From Caballeronia megalochromosomata (GTDB lineage: Bacteria; Pseudomonadota; Gammaproteobacteria; Burkholderiales; Burkholderiaceae), in the NCBI GenBank assembly GCA_001580565.1, contig LRBF01000219.1, positions 1 through 51,301 on the forward strand: a stretch of 51,301 bases of DNA. The letters are read 5' to 3'. Shown here piece by piece: positions 1 through 8,803 of this stretch. The translations under genes and the position numbers were made by a program. The notes below the pieces were generated by a model. The model ran no database searches, was not told the origin of the DNA, and worked only from the letters and a program-made list of their open reading frames with translations. The stretch's first letter is position 1. Each line of letters begins with the position of its first letter.

Positions 1-86
1 GTTGCTTTCTTTGCAGCAGCAAAGAAAGTGACTGCCGCCCCGCACAGGGGCAGTGCTAATAAACCGACACGAAAACGGGATCCAGC
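1..86 (-). repeat. Left copy of an 86-bp two-hairpin inverted repeat
   Basis: This stretch is the reverse complement of 51038-51123 with about four mismatches by eye. It contains a perfect hairpin with 11-bp arms (CTTTCTTTGC type) and a second hairpin with GCCCC/GGGGC arms. Read on the minus strand it follows the stop of the oxygenase gene at 108, just as the right copy follows the last plus-strand gene. Both copies therefore sit in the same orientation relative to the gene they trail, which suggests a dispersed terminator-like repeat. I recall similar repeats as common in Burkholderia-type genomes, but cannot verify that here. Confidence 0.85.
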
Positions 87-107
87 AAAAAGCGTCCCCA
101 ACATGCC

Positions 108-1271
108 CTAAGTGCTCCGACGCCACGCGTTGTCCTTCAACGCCTTCCCGAACGCATCCACCGACCAGGCTTCATCGAGCGCCTGCCGCAACAACGCCTG
201 TTGACTTTTCGGCGCAAGACCGCCAATCGGTGGATCGCGATCCAGATTCGTCGGAAACGCATAACCTTCCGCGCACGACGCGATGACCGAATCCAGTTCC
301 GCGTCGCTCATTCGTCCTGTCGCCTTGCAATCGAGCAGCACCGGAAAGACCGCTTCGCACATGCGCGCGCGATCGAGCGTTTCCATCGCGCGGCCATACG
401 CCGATGAAACCTGCAGCAGATTGGCCATGCGCTGCACGTCGCGCGTGCGGTTCGCCCCCGCCGCATGAAAAAGCGCCGGGCTGAAGAAAAGCGCGTCGCC
501 CTTTTCGAGCGGCAGTTGCACGCAGTGGGCTTCGAAATACTCGCGGAAGTCCGCGCGACGCCACGCGAGATAACCTTGCGCATAGCGCTGCGAAAACGGC
601 AGCAATTTCGTCGGGCCGCTTTCGACCGGCATGTCGCTGTGCGCGACCGCGCCCTGCAGCGTGAGAAACGGCGACATCGTGTGGACATGCGCCGGATAGC
701 GCCGCACTTCATCCGCGCTCTGGAACCCGAGGTGATAGTCGCGATGCGCCTGTTGCGCGTCGCCCCCCGGACGCACGACGTTGACCTGCGAGGTCATCTG
801 GAAACCGGGACCGAGCCAGGCCTCTGCCGCACACTCGATGAACGGATTCGCAAAGTAGCCCGCGAACACGCGCGGCGCCTGCAGACAGAGCTTTTCCTGA
901 GCGTTCCAGATGCGATCGTTCGCACCCGCCTTCGCGAAGTGATCGCCCGCACTCGCGCCGCGTTCCCGCTCGTGCCGGATGATGGTTTCGAAAATCGCGT
1001 TGGCCTCGTCGACCGGACCGGTGTCCGCATACGCATTCTTGAGCACGAGCACGCCCGCGCCATCGCGCAGGACCGAGGCCCATTCCGCCTGTAGGGCCAT
1101 GCGCTGCGATGGGTCGCGCAACATGTCGGCGAGCGCGCCGCAGTCGTAGAGCGGAATCTTCCGCTGCATCTCCGACGCGAACGGCGGCTTCAGCGCCGTA
1201 TCCCGCTCCAGCAGGCTCGCAAACTCGTCGAGCGAGCAGCCGCTCTCCGTGTACCAGTTCGTCCCGTTCAT
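108..1271 (-). CDS. Phytanoyl-CoA dioxygenase family protein
   Basis: The 387-residue product looks like a non-haem Fe(II)/2-oxoglutarate oxygenase of the PhyH family. An HRD triplet (AHRDYH) in the middle supplies the HxD part of the iron facial triad, and a later FHAAGANRTRD segment supplies the distal His and the 2-oxoglutarate-binding Arg. An upstream ATG at 1295 is possible, but the ATG at 1271 has GGAG seven bases before it, so I chose that start. The substrate cannot be told from sequence; bacterial members hydroxylate small molecules as well as acyl-CoAs. It is a single-gene unit ending at the left repeat. No truncation is seen. Confidence 0.82.
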   Translation of the reverse strand: MNGTNWYTESGCSLDEFASLLERDTALKPPFASEMQRKIPLYDCGALADMLRDPSQRMALQAEWASVLRDGAGVLVLKNAYADTGPVDEANAIFETIIRHERERGASAGDHFAKAGANDRIWNAQEKLCLQAPRVFAGYFANPFIECAAEAWLGPGFQMTSQVNVVRPGGDAQQAHRDYHLGFQSADEVRRYPAHVHTMSPFLTLQGAVAHSDMPVESGPTKLLPFSQRYAQGYLAWRRADFREYFEAHCVQLPLEKGDALFFSPALFHAAGANRTRDVQRMANLLQVSSAYGRAMETLDRARMCEAVFPVLLDCKATGRMSDAELDSVIASCAEGYAFPTNLDRDPPIGGLAPKSQQALLRQALDEAWSVDAFGKALKDNAWRRST

Positions 1272-1361
1272 GTCTCGCTCCGTTTTCATCAGCATAGCGG
1301 CTGACGCGAACCGCGACCCATCATAAACGCATCAACAAACCATCAATACGGCGCGACGGCC

Positions 1362-2252
1362 TCACGCCTGCTTCAGATAGCGCTCCAGAAAGTCGATGAA
1401 CACCCTCACCTTCGCCGACAGATTCAGCCGCTCGGGATAGATCGCGTAGATATCGGCGGGCGGCATCGACCAATCGGCGAGCACGCGTTTGAGCGCACCT
1501 GAATCGAGATACGGCTGCGCGTCCCATTCGGAGCGGACCAGCACGCCGTGATCGTCGAGCGCCCAGCGCAGCGTCGCTTCGCCGTCGTTGCTGCTCATCG
1601 TGCCTTGCACCTTCACCGTCTCGTGGCGCTTGCCCTTCGTGAAATGCCAGGTGCCGTACGCGGTGTCGTTCTCACGCAGCACGATGCAGCGATGGCCGCG
1701 CAGATCGTCAGGCGCTTTCGGCATGCCGTGCGCCTTCAGATACGCCGGCGATGCGCACACGAAGCGCTGGTTCGCCGCGATCTTTCTGCCGACGACGCGC
1801 ATGTCCGGCAGCTCGCCGAAACGGATGCCGACATCGAACGCGAACTCGGCGAGATTCATCGGACGATCGGTGAGGTCGAGCTGCACGTCGACTTCGGGAT
1901 ACTGCCGGCGAAACCCGGACAACGCCGGCGCGATGTGACGCCGCCCGAAGCCGAACGTCGCGTTCACCTTCAGCAGTCCGCGCGGCAGATCGCGGCTGCT
2001 CGACACCATGCGTTCGAGTTCCTGCACCTGTTCCAGCAGGCGCGAACCTGTGCCGAGATAGAGCTCGCCTTCCTGTGTCATAGCGAGCCGCCGCGTCGTG
2101 CGATTCAGGAGCTTCACGCCCAGACGCCGTTCGAGCTGACTGAGACGCGCGCTGATCGCGGGCGGCGTCACGCCCAGCTCGCGCGCGAGCGCCGACAAGC
2201 TGCCCTGCGTGACGAGCCGCGCGAAAAACTCCAGATCCGCGATCGAGTCCAT
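1362..2252 (-). CDS. LysR-family transcriptional regulator of the leuCD-like/2HCT operon
   Basis: This is a 296-residue LysR-type regulator. An N-terminal winged helix-turn-helix (about residues 1-60, with SLSALARELGVTPPAISARL) is followed by an effector-binding domain of normal length. It is divergent from the leuC-like gene, with about 104 bp between the starts and a TTTAA-N7-TTAAA dyad in that gap. By the usual LysR arrangement it probably controls the leuC-leuD-transporter operon in response to a 2-hydroxy acid or its dehydration product. The ligand is inferred only from context. Confidence 0.9.
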   Translation of the reverse strand: MDSIADLEFFARLVTQGSLSALARELGVTPPAISARLSQLERRLGVKLLNRTTRRLAMTQEGELYLGTGSRLLEQVQELERMVSSSRDLPRGLLKVNATFGFGRRHIAPALSGFRRQYPEVDVQLDLTDRPMNLAEFAFDVGIRFGELPDMRVVGRKIAANQRFVCASPAYLKAHGMPKAPDDLRGHRCIVLRENDTAYGTWHFTKGKRHETVKVQGTMSSNDGEATLRWALDDHGVLVRSEWDAQPYLDSGALKRVLADWSMPPADIYAIYPERLNLSAKVRVFIDFLERYLKQA

Positions 2253-2264
2253 TTATAAATCCAG

Positions 2265-2281
2265 TTTAATAATGGGTTAAA
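2265..2281. promoter_or_regulatory. Candidate LysR box between LysR gene and leuC-like gene
   Basis: An inverted repeat TTTAA-N7-TTAAA lies in an unusually A+T-rich patch between the divergent starts. It contains a T-N11-A core, the usual LysR-box shape. Its position 13-29 bp upstream of the LysR start fits autoregulation together with control of the divergent operon. This is inferred from sequence shape only. Confidence 0.5.
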
Positions 2282-2356
2282 TGAGTCTGCATTTTACGGT
2301 CTCCGTTATCGAATTACACTGGCTTCACTTTTCTGAGCGGCATCACGGGAGACAGC

Positions 2357-3751
2357 ATGGGACAGACGCTTTACCAGAAGATCGTGGAGAGCCACACGGT
2401 TTTTCGCGTCGATGACGAGCACGTCGCGCTCTACGCCGACCTGCACATCATGAACGAGTACACGAGCCCGCAGGCGTTCGCGGGACTCGCGCAGAAGAAC
2501 CTGCCGGTGCGCTGCCCGGAGAAGCAGATGGGCGTCGTCGATCACGTCATTCCGACGCATCCCGTCGCCGTCGACAAGCGCACCATCATGATCGACGCCG
2601 CCGCGCATCAGGCCGCGAACTTCACGCGCAACTGCGCGCGGCACGGCATTCATCTCTTCGACGTGCGGGACCGCGCGCAAGGCATCGAGCATGTGGTCGC
2701 ACCGGAAATCGGGCTGATTCGTCCAGGCATGGTCGTCCTGTGCGGCGACAGCCACACGACGACCTATGGCGCGCTAGGCGCACTGGGCTTCGGTATCGGC
2801 ACATCGGAAGTGGAGCATGTGCTCGCGACGCAAACGCTCATCTACCGCGTCGCGAAGGACATGCGCATCGTCGTGGATGGCGCGCTTGTTCATGGCACGA
2901 CATCGAAGGATCTCGTGCTCTACATCATTTCGAAGATCGGGGCGCAGGGCGCGCGCGGCTTCGTCGTCGAATATGCGGGCAGCGCCATCGACGCGCTCTC
3001 CGCCGAAGCGCGCATGACCTTGTGCAACATGACCGTGGAAGCGGGCGCGCGCGGCGCCCTGATCGCGCCCGACGAGACCACGATTCGCTACGTGGCCGAG
3101 CGCATCGAAGACGAATCCTTCGTCGCGCAATGGAAGCGGTTGAAGTCCGACGACGATGCATCGTTCGACGTCACGCATCGCTTCGACGCGCGCGAGGTCG
3201 CGCCCTTCGTCACGTGGGGCACGAGCCCCGATCAGGCGATTGCGATCGATGCGCGCATTCCCCGCCTCGCCGATGAGCCGGTCGCGCGGCGCAACGCATC
3301 GAAGGCGCTGGACTACATGGGGCTCGACGCTCAACAGGCGCTCGACGGCCTCGCGATCGATCACGTGTTCATCGGCTCATGCACGAACGCGCGCATCGAA
3401 GACTTGCGCGCCGTCGCCGATATCGTGCGCGGCCGCAAAGTCGCGCCTTCTGTGCGCGCGATGGTCGTGCCCGGCTCCGGCATGGTGCGCGAGCAGGCGG
3501 AACGCGAAGGCATCGCGAGCGCGCTGATCGAAGCGGGCTTCGAATGGCGTCAGCCCGGCTGCTCGATGTGCCTCGCGATGAACGACGACATCCTGCAACC
3601 CGGCCAGCGCTGCGCGTCCACGACCAACCGCAATTTCGAGGGCCGCCAGGGACGCGGCGCCCGCACCCATCTGATGAGTCCGGCGATGGCCGCCGCCGCC
3701 GCACTCGCGGGCCGCATCGTCGACGTACGCAAGGAGTTCGAGCATGTCTGA
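2357..3751 (+). CDS. leuC: LeuC-like aconitase-family dehydratase, large subunit
   Basis: The 464-residue product has the full length of isopropylmalate isomerase large subunits. The three cluster-ligating cysteines are present: Cys342 in GSCTNARIEDLR, and Cys402 and Cys405 in GCSMC. It should therefore carry a [4Fe-4S] centre and catalyse a hydration/dehydration of a 2-hydroxy acid together with the next gene. A GGGAGA ribosome site precedes the ATG. The gene overlaps the small subunit by 8 bases. There is no leuB neighbour; the third gene is a 2-hydroxycarboxylate transporter. A catabolic role on citramalate, malate/maleate or a similar acid is therefore at least as likely as leucine synthesis. 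The gene symbol marks the family, not the proven reaction. Confidence 0.88.
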   Translation: MGQTLYQKIVESHTVFRVDDEHVALYADLHIMNEYTSPQAFAGLAQKNLPVRCPEKQMGVVDHVIPTHPVAVDKRTIMIDAAAHQAANFTRNCARHGIHLFDVRDRAQGIEHVVAPEIGLIRPGMVVLCGDSHTTTYGALGALGFGIGTSEVEHVLATQTLIYRVAKDMRIVVDGALVHGTTSKDLVLYIISKIGAQGARGFVVEYAGSAIDALSAEARMTLCNMTVEAGARGALIAPDETTIRYVAERIEDESFVAQWKRLKSDDDASFDVTHRFDAREVAPFVTWGTSPDQAIAIDARIPRLADEPVARRNASKALDYMGLDAQQALDGLAIDHVFIGSCTNARIEDLRAVADIVRGRKVAPSVRAMVVPGSGMVREQAEREGIASALIEAGFEWRQPGCSMCLAMNDDILQPGQRCASTTNRNFEGRQGRGARTHLMSPAMAAAAALAGRIVDVRKEFEHV

Positions 3752-4388
3752 GCACACGACACTGGCGGGCATCGCCGCGCCGCTTCCCCTGAACAATCTC
3801 GACACCGACCAGATCATGCCGAAGCAGTTCCTCTTCGGCATCGACAAGTCCGGTCTCGCGCGCGGCGTGCTGCATGACCTGCGCTTCGACGCGTCGGGCA
3901 AAGCGCGTGAGGACTTCGTGCTGAACCAGCCCGAATACGCGGGCGCGCGCATTCTCGTCACGGGCGCGAACTTCGGTTGCGGATCGAGCCGCGAACACGC
4001 CGTGTGGGGCCTGCAGCAAGCGGGCATCGACGTGGTCATCGCGCCGAGTTTCGGCGAGATCTTCTACTTCAACGCGCAGAACAACCGGCTGCTGCTGATC
4101 ACGCTCGACGAATCCATCGTTGCGACCTTGACCGCGCGCGTGAGCCAGCCCGCGACGAACCGCGTGACCATCGACGTCGCGAATCAGCGCGTGAGCACGG
4201 GCGATGGCGTTCACTACGCATTCGATCTGCCGCCGCGCCAGAAGCGCATGTTCATCGAAGGCCTCGACATGATCGGCATGACGCTCGCCGACAGCGACGC
4301 GATTCGCGCGTTCGAGATGAAGCATGAAGCCGCGCATCCGTGGATGAAGATCGATCTGCCGAAGCAGCGCAAGACTCAGACGGCGTAA
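3744..4388 (+). CDS. leuD: LeuD-like aconitase-family dehydratase, small subunit
   Basis: The 214-residue product matches LeuD in length and motifs. It has the early NLDTDQIMPKQFL segment and the GANFGCGSSREHAVW substrate-binding loop of the swivelling domain. It pairs with the preceding large subunit, whose last 8 bases overlap its start (ATGTCTGA), so the two are translationally coupled. As with the large subunit, the substrate could be 3-isopropylmalate or a related 2-hydroxy acid; the linked transporter favours the latter. No cluster cysteines are expected in this subunit. Confidence 0.88.
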   Translation: MSEHTTLAGIAAPLPLNNLDTDQIMPKQFLFGIDKSGLARGVLHDLRFDASGKAREDFVLNQPEYAGARILVTGANFGCGSSREHAVWGLQQAGIDVVIAPSFGEIFYFNAQNNRLLLITLDESIVATLTARVSQPATNRVTIDVANQRVSTGDGVHYAFDLPPRQKRMFIEGLDMIGMTLADSDAIRAFEMKHEAAHPWMKIDLPKQRKTQTA

Positions 4389-4446
4389 CGCAAGAAGAGA
4401 CGCGCGAGCGTCCAGCGCCGCACCATCCCCCATCAGGAGACACGTT

Positions 4447-5769
4447 ATGGAAAGCACTTCGTTGCGCACGGGCGCGGCGCCGCTCGGACTGCGCGCCCGC
4501 TTCTCGATGTTGACCATCGGCGGCATGCCGCTCGCGATGTTCGCCGCGCTCGCACTGGTGACGGTGCTCGCCGCCGCCACCGGCAAGTTGCCGAACGACA
4601 TGATCGGCGGCTTTGCCGTGCTGATGCTGTCGGGTCTGCTGCTTGGTGAAATCGGCAGACGCATTCCGGTGTTCAGGCATATCGGCGGACCGGCGATTCT
4701 CTGCCTCTTCGTGCCTTCCGCGCTGCTCGGCTACAAGCTGATGGACGACGCGGCGCTCAAGGCCATCACCACGACGATGAAAACCGCGAACCTGCAATAC
4801 CTGTATATCGCGTGTCTGGTCGCGGGCAGCATCCTCGGGATGAATCGCAAGATCCTGATCCAGGGCTTTCTGAAGATGTTCGTGCCCTTGCTGGTCGGCA
4901 CACTCACGGCGATCGCCGCGGGCGTGCTCGTCGGGCTCGCGTTCGGCTATGACCCGAAGCACACGTTCTTCTATATCGTCATGCCGATTCTCGGCGGCGG
5001 CATCGGCGAGGGCATTCTGCCGCTGTCGATCGGCTATGCGGAGATCACCGGAGCGGCGCAAGGCCATCTCATTGCGATGATGGTGCCCGCCGCGCTCATC
5101 GGCAACGTCGTGGCGATTCTCGCGAGCGGTCTGCTCAAGCGCTTCGGCGAGAAGCATCGGGCGTACAGCGGCGACGGCATGCTCGTGAAGAGCGGCGACG
5201 ATCAGACGCTCCTGAAAGAGCAAAAGGCCGAAGCCGCGCTCGATCTGCGCCTGATGGGCTTCGGTCTGCTGCTCGGCTGCACGCTCTTCATTCTCGGCAT
5301 GTTGCTCGCGCCGGTCACAGGCATCCCCGGTCCTGTGCTGATGATCGTCGCAGCCGCGGTGCTGAAGGTCGCGCGCGCGATTCCCGAGCGCATGGAGACG
5401 GGCGCCTATCAGATCTACAAGTTCATGTCGACGAATCTTACCTTCGCGATTCTCGTCGGACTAGGCACGCTCTTCGTGTCGTGGGACAAGCTCGTGGGCG
5501 CATTCTCACCCGCGTACTTCGTGATCTGCGCATCGACGGTCGCAGCGATGATCGTGTCGGGCTTTTTCGTCGGCGCATGGCTCAGGATGTATCCGGTCGA
5601 AGCGGCGATCATCACCGCGTGCCACAGCGGCCTCGGCGGCACCGGCGATGTCGCGATTCTTTCCTCGTCGAACCGCATGGGCCTCATGCCCTTTGCGCAG
5701 ATCTCGACGCGCATTGGCGGCGCGGGCATGGTCGTGTTCGCCACGCTGATGATGAAGTGGTTCGGCTGA
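4447..5769 (+). CDS. 2-hydroxycarboxylate transporter family permease (CitS/MleP-like)
   Basis: This 440-residue inner-membrane protein has about eleven hydrophobic segments. Two pore-loop motifs of the 2HCT family are visible: GGGIGEGILPLS in the first half and GLGGTGDVAILSSSNRMGL in the second. Known members move citrate, malate or lactate, in symport with Na+ or H+ or by exchange. A good CAGGAGACA ribosome site precedes the ATG, 58 bp after leuD. Co-transcription with a leuCD-like hydratase suggests that the imported 2-hydroxy acid is the enzyme's substrate. That pairing is an inference. Confidence 0.88.
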   Translation: MESTSLRTGAAPLGLRARFSMLTIGGMPLAMFAALALVTVLAAATGKLPNDMIGGFAVLMLSGLLLGEIGRRIPVFRHIGGPAILCLFVPSALLGYKLMDDAALKAITTTMKTANLQYLYIACLVAGSILGMNRKILIQGFLKMFVPLLVGTLTAIAAGVLVGLAFGYDPKHTFFYIVMPILGGGIGEGILPLSIGYAEITGAAQGHLIAMMVPAALIGNVVAILASGLLKRFGEKHRAYSGDGMLVKSGDDQTLLKEQKAEAALDLRLMGFGLLLGCTLFILGMLLAPVTGIPGPVLMIVAAAVLKVARAIPERMETGAYQIYKFMSTNLTFAILVGLGTLFVSWDKLVGAFSPAYFVICASTVAAMIVSGFFVGAWLRMYPVEAAIITACHSGLGGTGDVAILSSSNRMGLMPFAQISTRIGGAGMVVFATLMMKWFG

Positions 5770-5788
5770 TGCGCCCGCGCGCTTCGCG

Positions 5789-6832
5789 TCAGAAGCGCTC
5801 GATCATGCCGACCTGCACGCCGCGCACCGGCGCGCCGGGATAAGCCGCCGGAATCCCGACGACGTTCACGCCGCGCAGCGTGAACGTCGCGTCGCCGTGA
5901 TTGCGCAGCATCGCGCCGCTCGCGTAGAGCAGCACCTTCGGCGAAAGATCGTATTCGCACGCGACGCTGAACTGGTCCGCGTCGTTGTCGCCCCCCGAGC
6001 GGTCGCGTGCATACGCGTAGCCGAGCGACGCACGCAGGCGCGGCGTCACCGCGTAGCGCATCGATACCGAAAGACCGTCGTCGTGATAGCGCGGCGTTCC
6101 GCCATCGCCATTGAAGTACGACACGAAGGCCGTCGTCTTGCCGATCCGATAAGACACGCCGCCAAGATTCGCGCGCAACCCGGCGTCGCCTTGCGTATCC
6201 TGATGCGCGTACGAAATGCGAAACGGCCCGTTGTGGTACGCGAACGTCTCGTAGTTGCCGGACAGCCCGTTGCCGTCGCCGCTATCGCGCAATGCGACCA
6301 TGAGCGTCGTGGTGAAGCCGTGAAAATCGGGCGACAGATACGCGATGCCGTTATCCGTATAAGGCGTGATCTTCGAGAGATTGTTGAGACCCGACGCGAT
6401 CGTGCCCGCGCCGAACGCATCGAGGCCGCCCTTGAACGGAATATAGATCGGCGAGTATTGGCGCCCTACGCGCAGCTCGCCCCAGGGCGCGCCGAGGCCG
6501 ATCCACGCCTGCCGATTGAAGATCGTGCCCGCGGTCGCGAGCGTGCCGTCGGCCGAACTGAAGCCGCTTTCGAGATCGAAGAGCAGGCGCGTATCGGCGC
6601 TCAATTGCTCGTAGCCGCGCAAGCCGAAGCGCGAGCCGCGATACGCGCCCGAATCCATGCGCGGGGTCCATGACGATCCCGGGTTCGTCACTTCGATGCT
6701 GGTATCGATCGTTCCGTATAGCGTCACGGCGCTCTGCGCGTGCGCCGCCGCCATGCCGATGCCGCACAGCATCGGCACGGCCAGCAAGCGGGCGAGCCGG
6801 ATTCGCGGGATCACCGCCGCACGACCGTTCAC
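5789..6832 (-). CDS. Gram-negative porin (OmpC-like trimeric family)
   Basis: The 347-residue product is an outer-membrane beta-barrel porin. It has a signal peptide ending near AAAHAQS, the porin opening SAVTLYGTIDTSIE, many alternating amphipathic strands, and the C-terminal Phe needed for barrel assembly (MIERF). The likely start is a GTG whose last two bases overlap the TGA of the upstream LysR gene, so the pair is probably translated together; a second GTG at 6814 is an alternative. It is convergent with the 2HCT transporter, 19 bp away. It may supply the outer-membrane step for substrates handled nearby. Confidence 0.88.
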   Translation of the reverse strand: MNGRAAVIPRIRLARLLAVPMLCGIGMAAAHAQSAVTLYGTIDTSIEVTNPGSSWTPRMDSGAYRGSRFGLRGYEQLSADTRLLFDLESGFSSADGTLATAGTIFNRQAWIGLGAPWGELRVGRQYSPIYIPFKGGLDAFGAGTIASGLNNLSKITPYTDNGIAYLSPDFHGFTTTLMVALRDSGDGNGLSGNYETFAYHNGPFRISYAHQDTQGDAGLRANLGGVSYRIGKTTAFVSYFNGDGGTPRYHDDGLSVSMRYAVTPRLRASLGYAYARDRSGGDNDADQFSVACEYDLSPKVLLYASGAMLRNHGDATFTLRGVNVVGIPAAYPGAPVRGVQVGMIERF

Positions 6833-7737
6833 GTTTCGTGCTCGCTCGCGAACGCCTCGCCCTCATGCTCCAGCCAGGAGCGAAACACCACGATCAGATC
6901 GTCGCGGGCCTTTTCATCGGCGACATAGGTGCAGTAGCTTCGCGACGGCAGACGCGGACCATCGAACGGTGCGACGAGCCGGCCCGCGGCGAGATCGTCG
7001 GCGACGAGCGCGGTCGGGCCCATGGCGATGCCCATGCCATCGACGGCTGCCTGCAAGGTCAGATAGAAGTGATCGAAGGTCAGCACCGCTGCGGGCACGA
7101 GCGCAGGCACGTCCGCCTGCGCGAGCCAGTCAGGCCAGACGCGCGGCAGGCTCGACGTATGCAGCAAGGTGTGCCGCTGCATGTCTTCAGGTGTTCGCAA
7201 CGGCAAGCGCCGTAACAGCGCGGGACTACACACGGGCAAGCGCTCCTCTTCCAGAAATGGCCGCATCACGTAGCCGTAAAACGTGTCCGGGCCGCCACGG
7301 ATCACGATGTCACAGATGTCCTTCAGCCCTTCCAGCAATTCGTTCGATGTCTCGATCCTGACTTCCACGTCGGGATGAAGCGCACGGAATTTTTCCAGCC
7401 TCGGCACGAGCCAGCGCAAGGTGAACGTCGCGGGCGCATTCACGGTCAGCGTTCGCGACACCGCCTCGGACAAGCCATAACGCGCGGTGGCCTGCGCAAG
7501 CTGATCGAAAAGCGGACCGATTTCCACGAGATAAGCCCGCGCCGCCGGTGTGAGCACCACTCGCCGGTTATGACGCTCGAACAAGGGCGCCCCGAGCCAC
7601 GCTTCGAGCAGTCGCACTTGCTGGCTGATCGCACCGTGCGTCACATGCAGTTCCGCCGCGGCTTCCTTGAAGCTGCCGAGCCGTCCCGCGGCCTCGAAGG
7701 CGCGCAACGCGTTGAGCGAGGGCAATGCCGGTCTCAT
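6829..7737 (-). CDS. LysR-family regulator, GcvA-like
   Basis: The 302-residue regulator opens with the GcvA-type pattern PSLNALRAFEAAGRLGSFKEAAAELHVTH and a clear helix-turn-helix (HGAISQQVRLLEAWLG). It overlaps the downstream porin start by four bases, so it probably shares that transcript. It is also divergent from an EamA permease across about 105 bp that contain a 13-bp palindrome. It could therefore control the porin, the exporter, or both. Its ligand is unknown. Confidence 0.88.
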   Translation of the reverse strand: MRPALPSLNALRAFEAAGRLGSFKEAAAELHVTHGAISQQVRLLEAWLGAPLFERHNRRVVLTPAARAYLVEIGPLFDQLAQATARYGLSEAVSRTLTVNAPATFTLRWLVPRLEKFRALHPDVEVRIETSNELLEGLKDICDIVIRGGPDTFYGYVMRPFLEEERLPVCSPALLRRLPLRTPEDMQRHTLLHTSSLPRVWPDWLAQADVPALVPAAVLTFDHFYLTLQAAVDGMGIAMGPTALVADDLAAGRLVAPFDGPRLPSRSYCTYVADEKARDDLIVVFRSWLEHEGEAFASEHET

Positions 7738-7796
7738 TCGAAAGAGATTTTCTAACGCGACAACGCAATTTATATGGTTTGTGGCCGGCCTACAAG

Positions 7797-7809
7797 ATAG
7801 ATATTCTAT
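7797..7809. promoter_or_regulatory. Palindrome between LysR gene and EamA permease gene
   Basis: ATAGA-TAT-TCTAT is a perfect 13-bp palindrome in the A+T-rich gap between divergent genes, 34 bp before the permease start. It is a candidate operator for the adjacent LysR regulator. This rests on sequence shape only. Confidence 0.4.
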
Positions 7810-7842
7810 GAACTATCCGTCACATAACCGACATAAAAACGC

Positions 7843-8685
7843 ATGTTCACTTACACCGGCGGAGTGGTTCTCTTCGCAGCAGTGCTCCACGCGAGCTGGA
7901 ACGCGATGCTCCACGGCAATCGCGACCGGTTCCTCTCGATGACCTGGATGAGCATCGCCATCGGGGTCGTGTCGGCGCTCGCCGTCCTTTATCTGCCGAT
8001 GCCCGCCCAGGCCGCGTGGCCTTACATCGTCGCTTCGGGGCTCGTGCACATCGTCTATAACGTGAGCCTCGTGCGTTCGTATCGTCGCGGCGATCTCGCG
8101 CAGGCTTATCCGATCGCGCGCGGCTCCTCGCCGATGCTCGTCACGCTCGGCGCAGCGATGTTCGCGCACGAGGGAATCGGCCCGTTGCATGCGTTCGGGA
8201 TCGCGCTGATATCGGGCGGCATCATGGCGCTCGCGCTGCAGGGCGGACGCGTGTCCCGCGCGGGCGGGCTCGCCGCGCTGACGACGGGCGTGACCATCGC
8301 GATCTACACGGTGATCGACGGTATCGGCGTGCGCCTGTCCGACGGCGAGGCGCTCAGCTACACCGCGTGGATGTTCATGTTCTACTGGTTCATGCCGGTG
8401 ATCTTCGTCGCGAAGCGCGGCCTTCCGGCGCTCTGGATGCCAGTGAAGGACACGCCGATGGCGGTGGGCTCGTCGCTTGCGGGCGGACTCGTGTCGATCG
8501 CCGCCTACGGCATCGTGATCTGGGCGATGCAGTCCGGCGCGATGGGCGCAGTGTCCGCATTGCGCGAGACGAGCGTCGTGTTCGCGGCGCTCATCGGACG
8601 CGTGTTTTTGCGGGAACCGGTCAGCGCGAAGCGCTGGCTCGCGTGCGTGGTCGTCGCGAGCGGCGCGGTCTGTCTCGGGCTTTGA
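7843..8685 (+). CDS. EamA/DMT-family transporter
   Basis: This 280-residue membrane protein has about ten hydrophobic helices arranged as two five-helix repeats, the usual DMT layout. The EamA-type closing segment (SALRETSVVFAALIGRVFLREP) is clear. Family members mostly export metabolites or amino acids, with RhaT-like and YdcZ-like variants. The start lacks a strong ribosome site. Its place opposite a LysR gene suggests substrate-induced export. The substrate is not predictable. Confidence 0.85.
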   Translation: MFTYTGGVVLFAAVLHASWNAMLHGNRDRFLSMTWMSIAIGVVSALAVLYLPMPAQAAWPYIVASGLVHIVYNVSLVRSYRRGDLAQAYPIARGSSPMLVTLGAAMFAHEGIGPLHAFGIALISGGIMALALQGGRVSRAGGLAALTTGVTIAIYTVIDGIGVRLSDGEALSYTAWMFMFYWFMPVIFVAKRGLPALWMPVKDTPMAVGSSLAGGLVSIAAYGIVIWAMQSGAMGAVSALRETSVVFAALIGRVFLREPVSAKRWLACVVVASGAVCLGL

Positions 8686-8803
8686 AGCGGACTATGAAGC
8701 ATGCCGCGAATTAAGGCCCAAGCCTGCCCTTGATCGGCGAATCGGGATTGCGCGGGGTTCGATACATTGCTCATCGTGGCATTGGGCACGATGGAGAAGA
8801 ACC

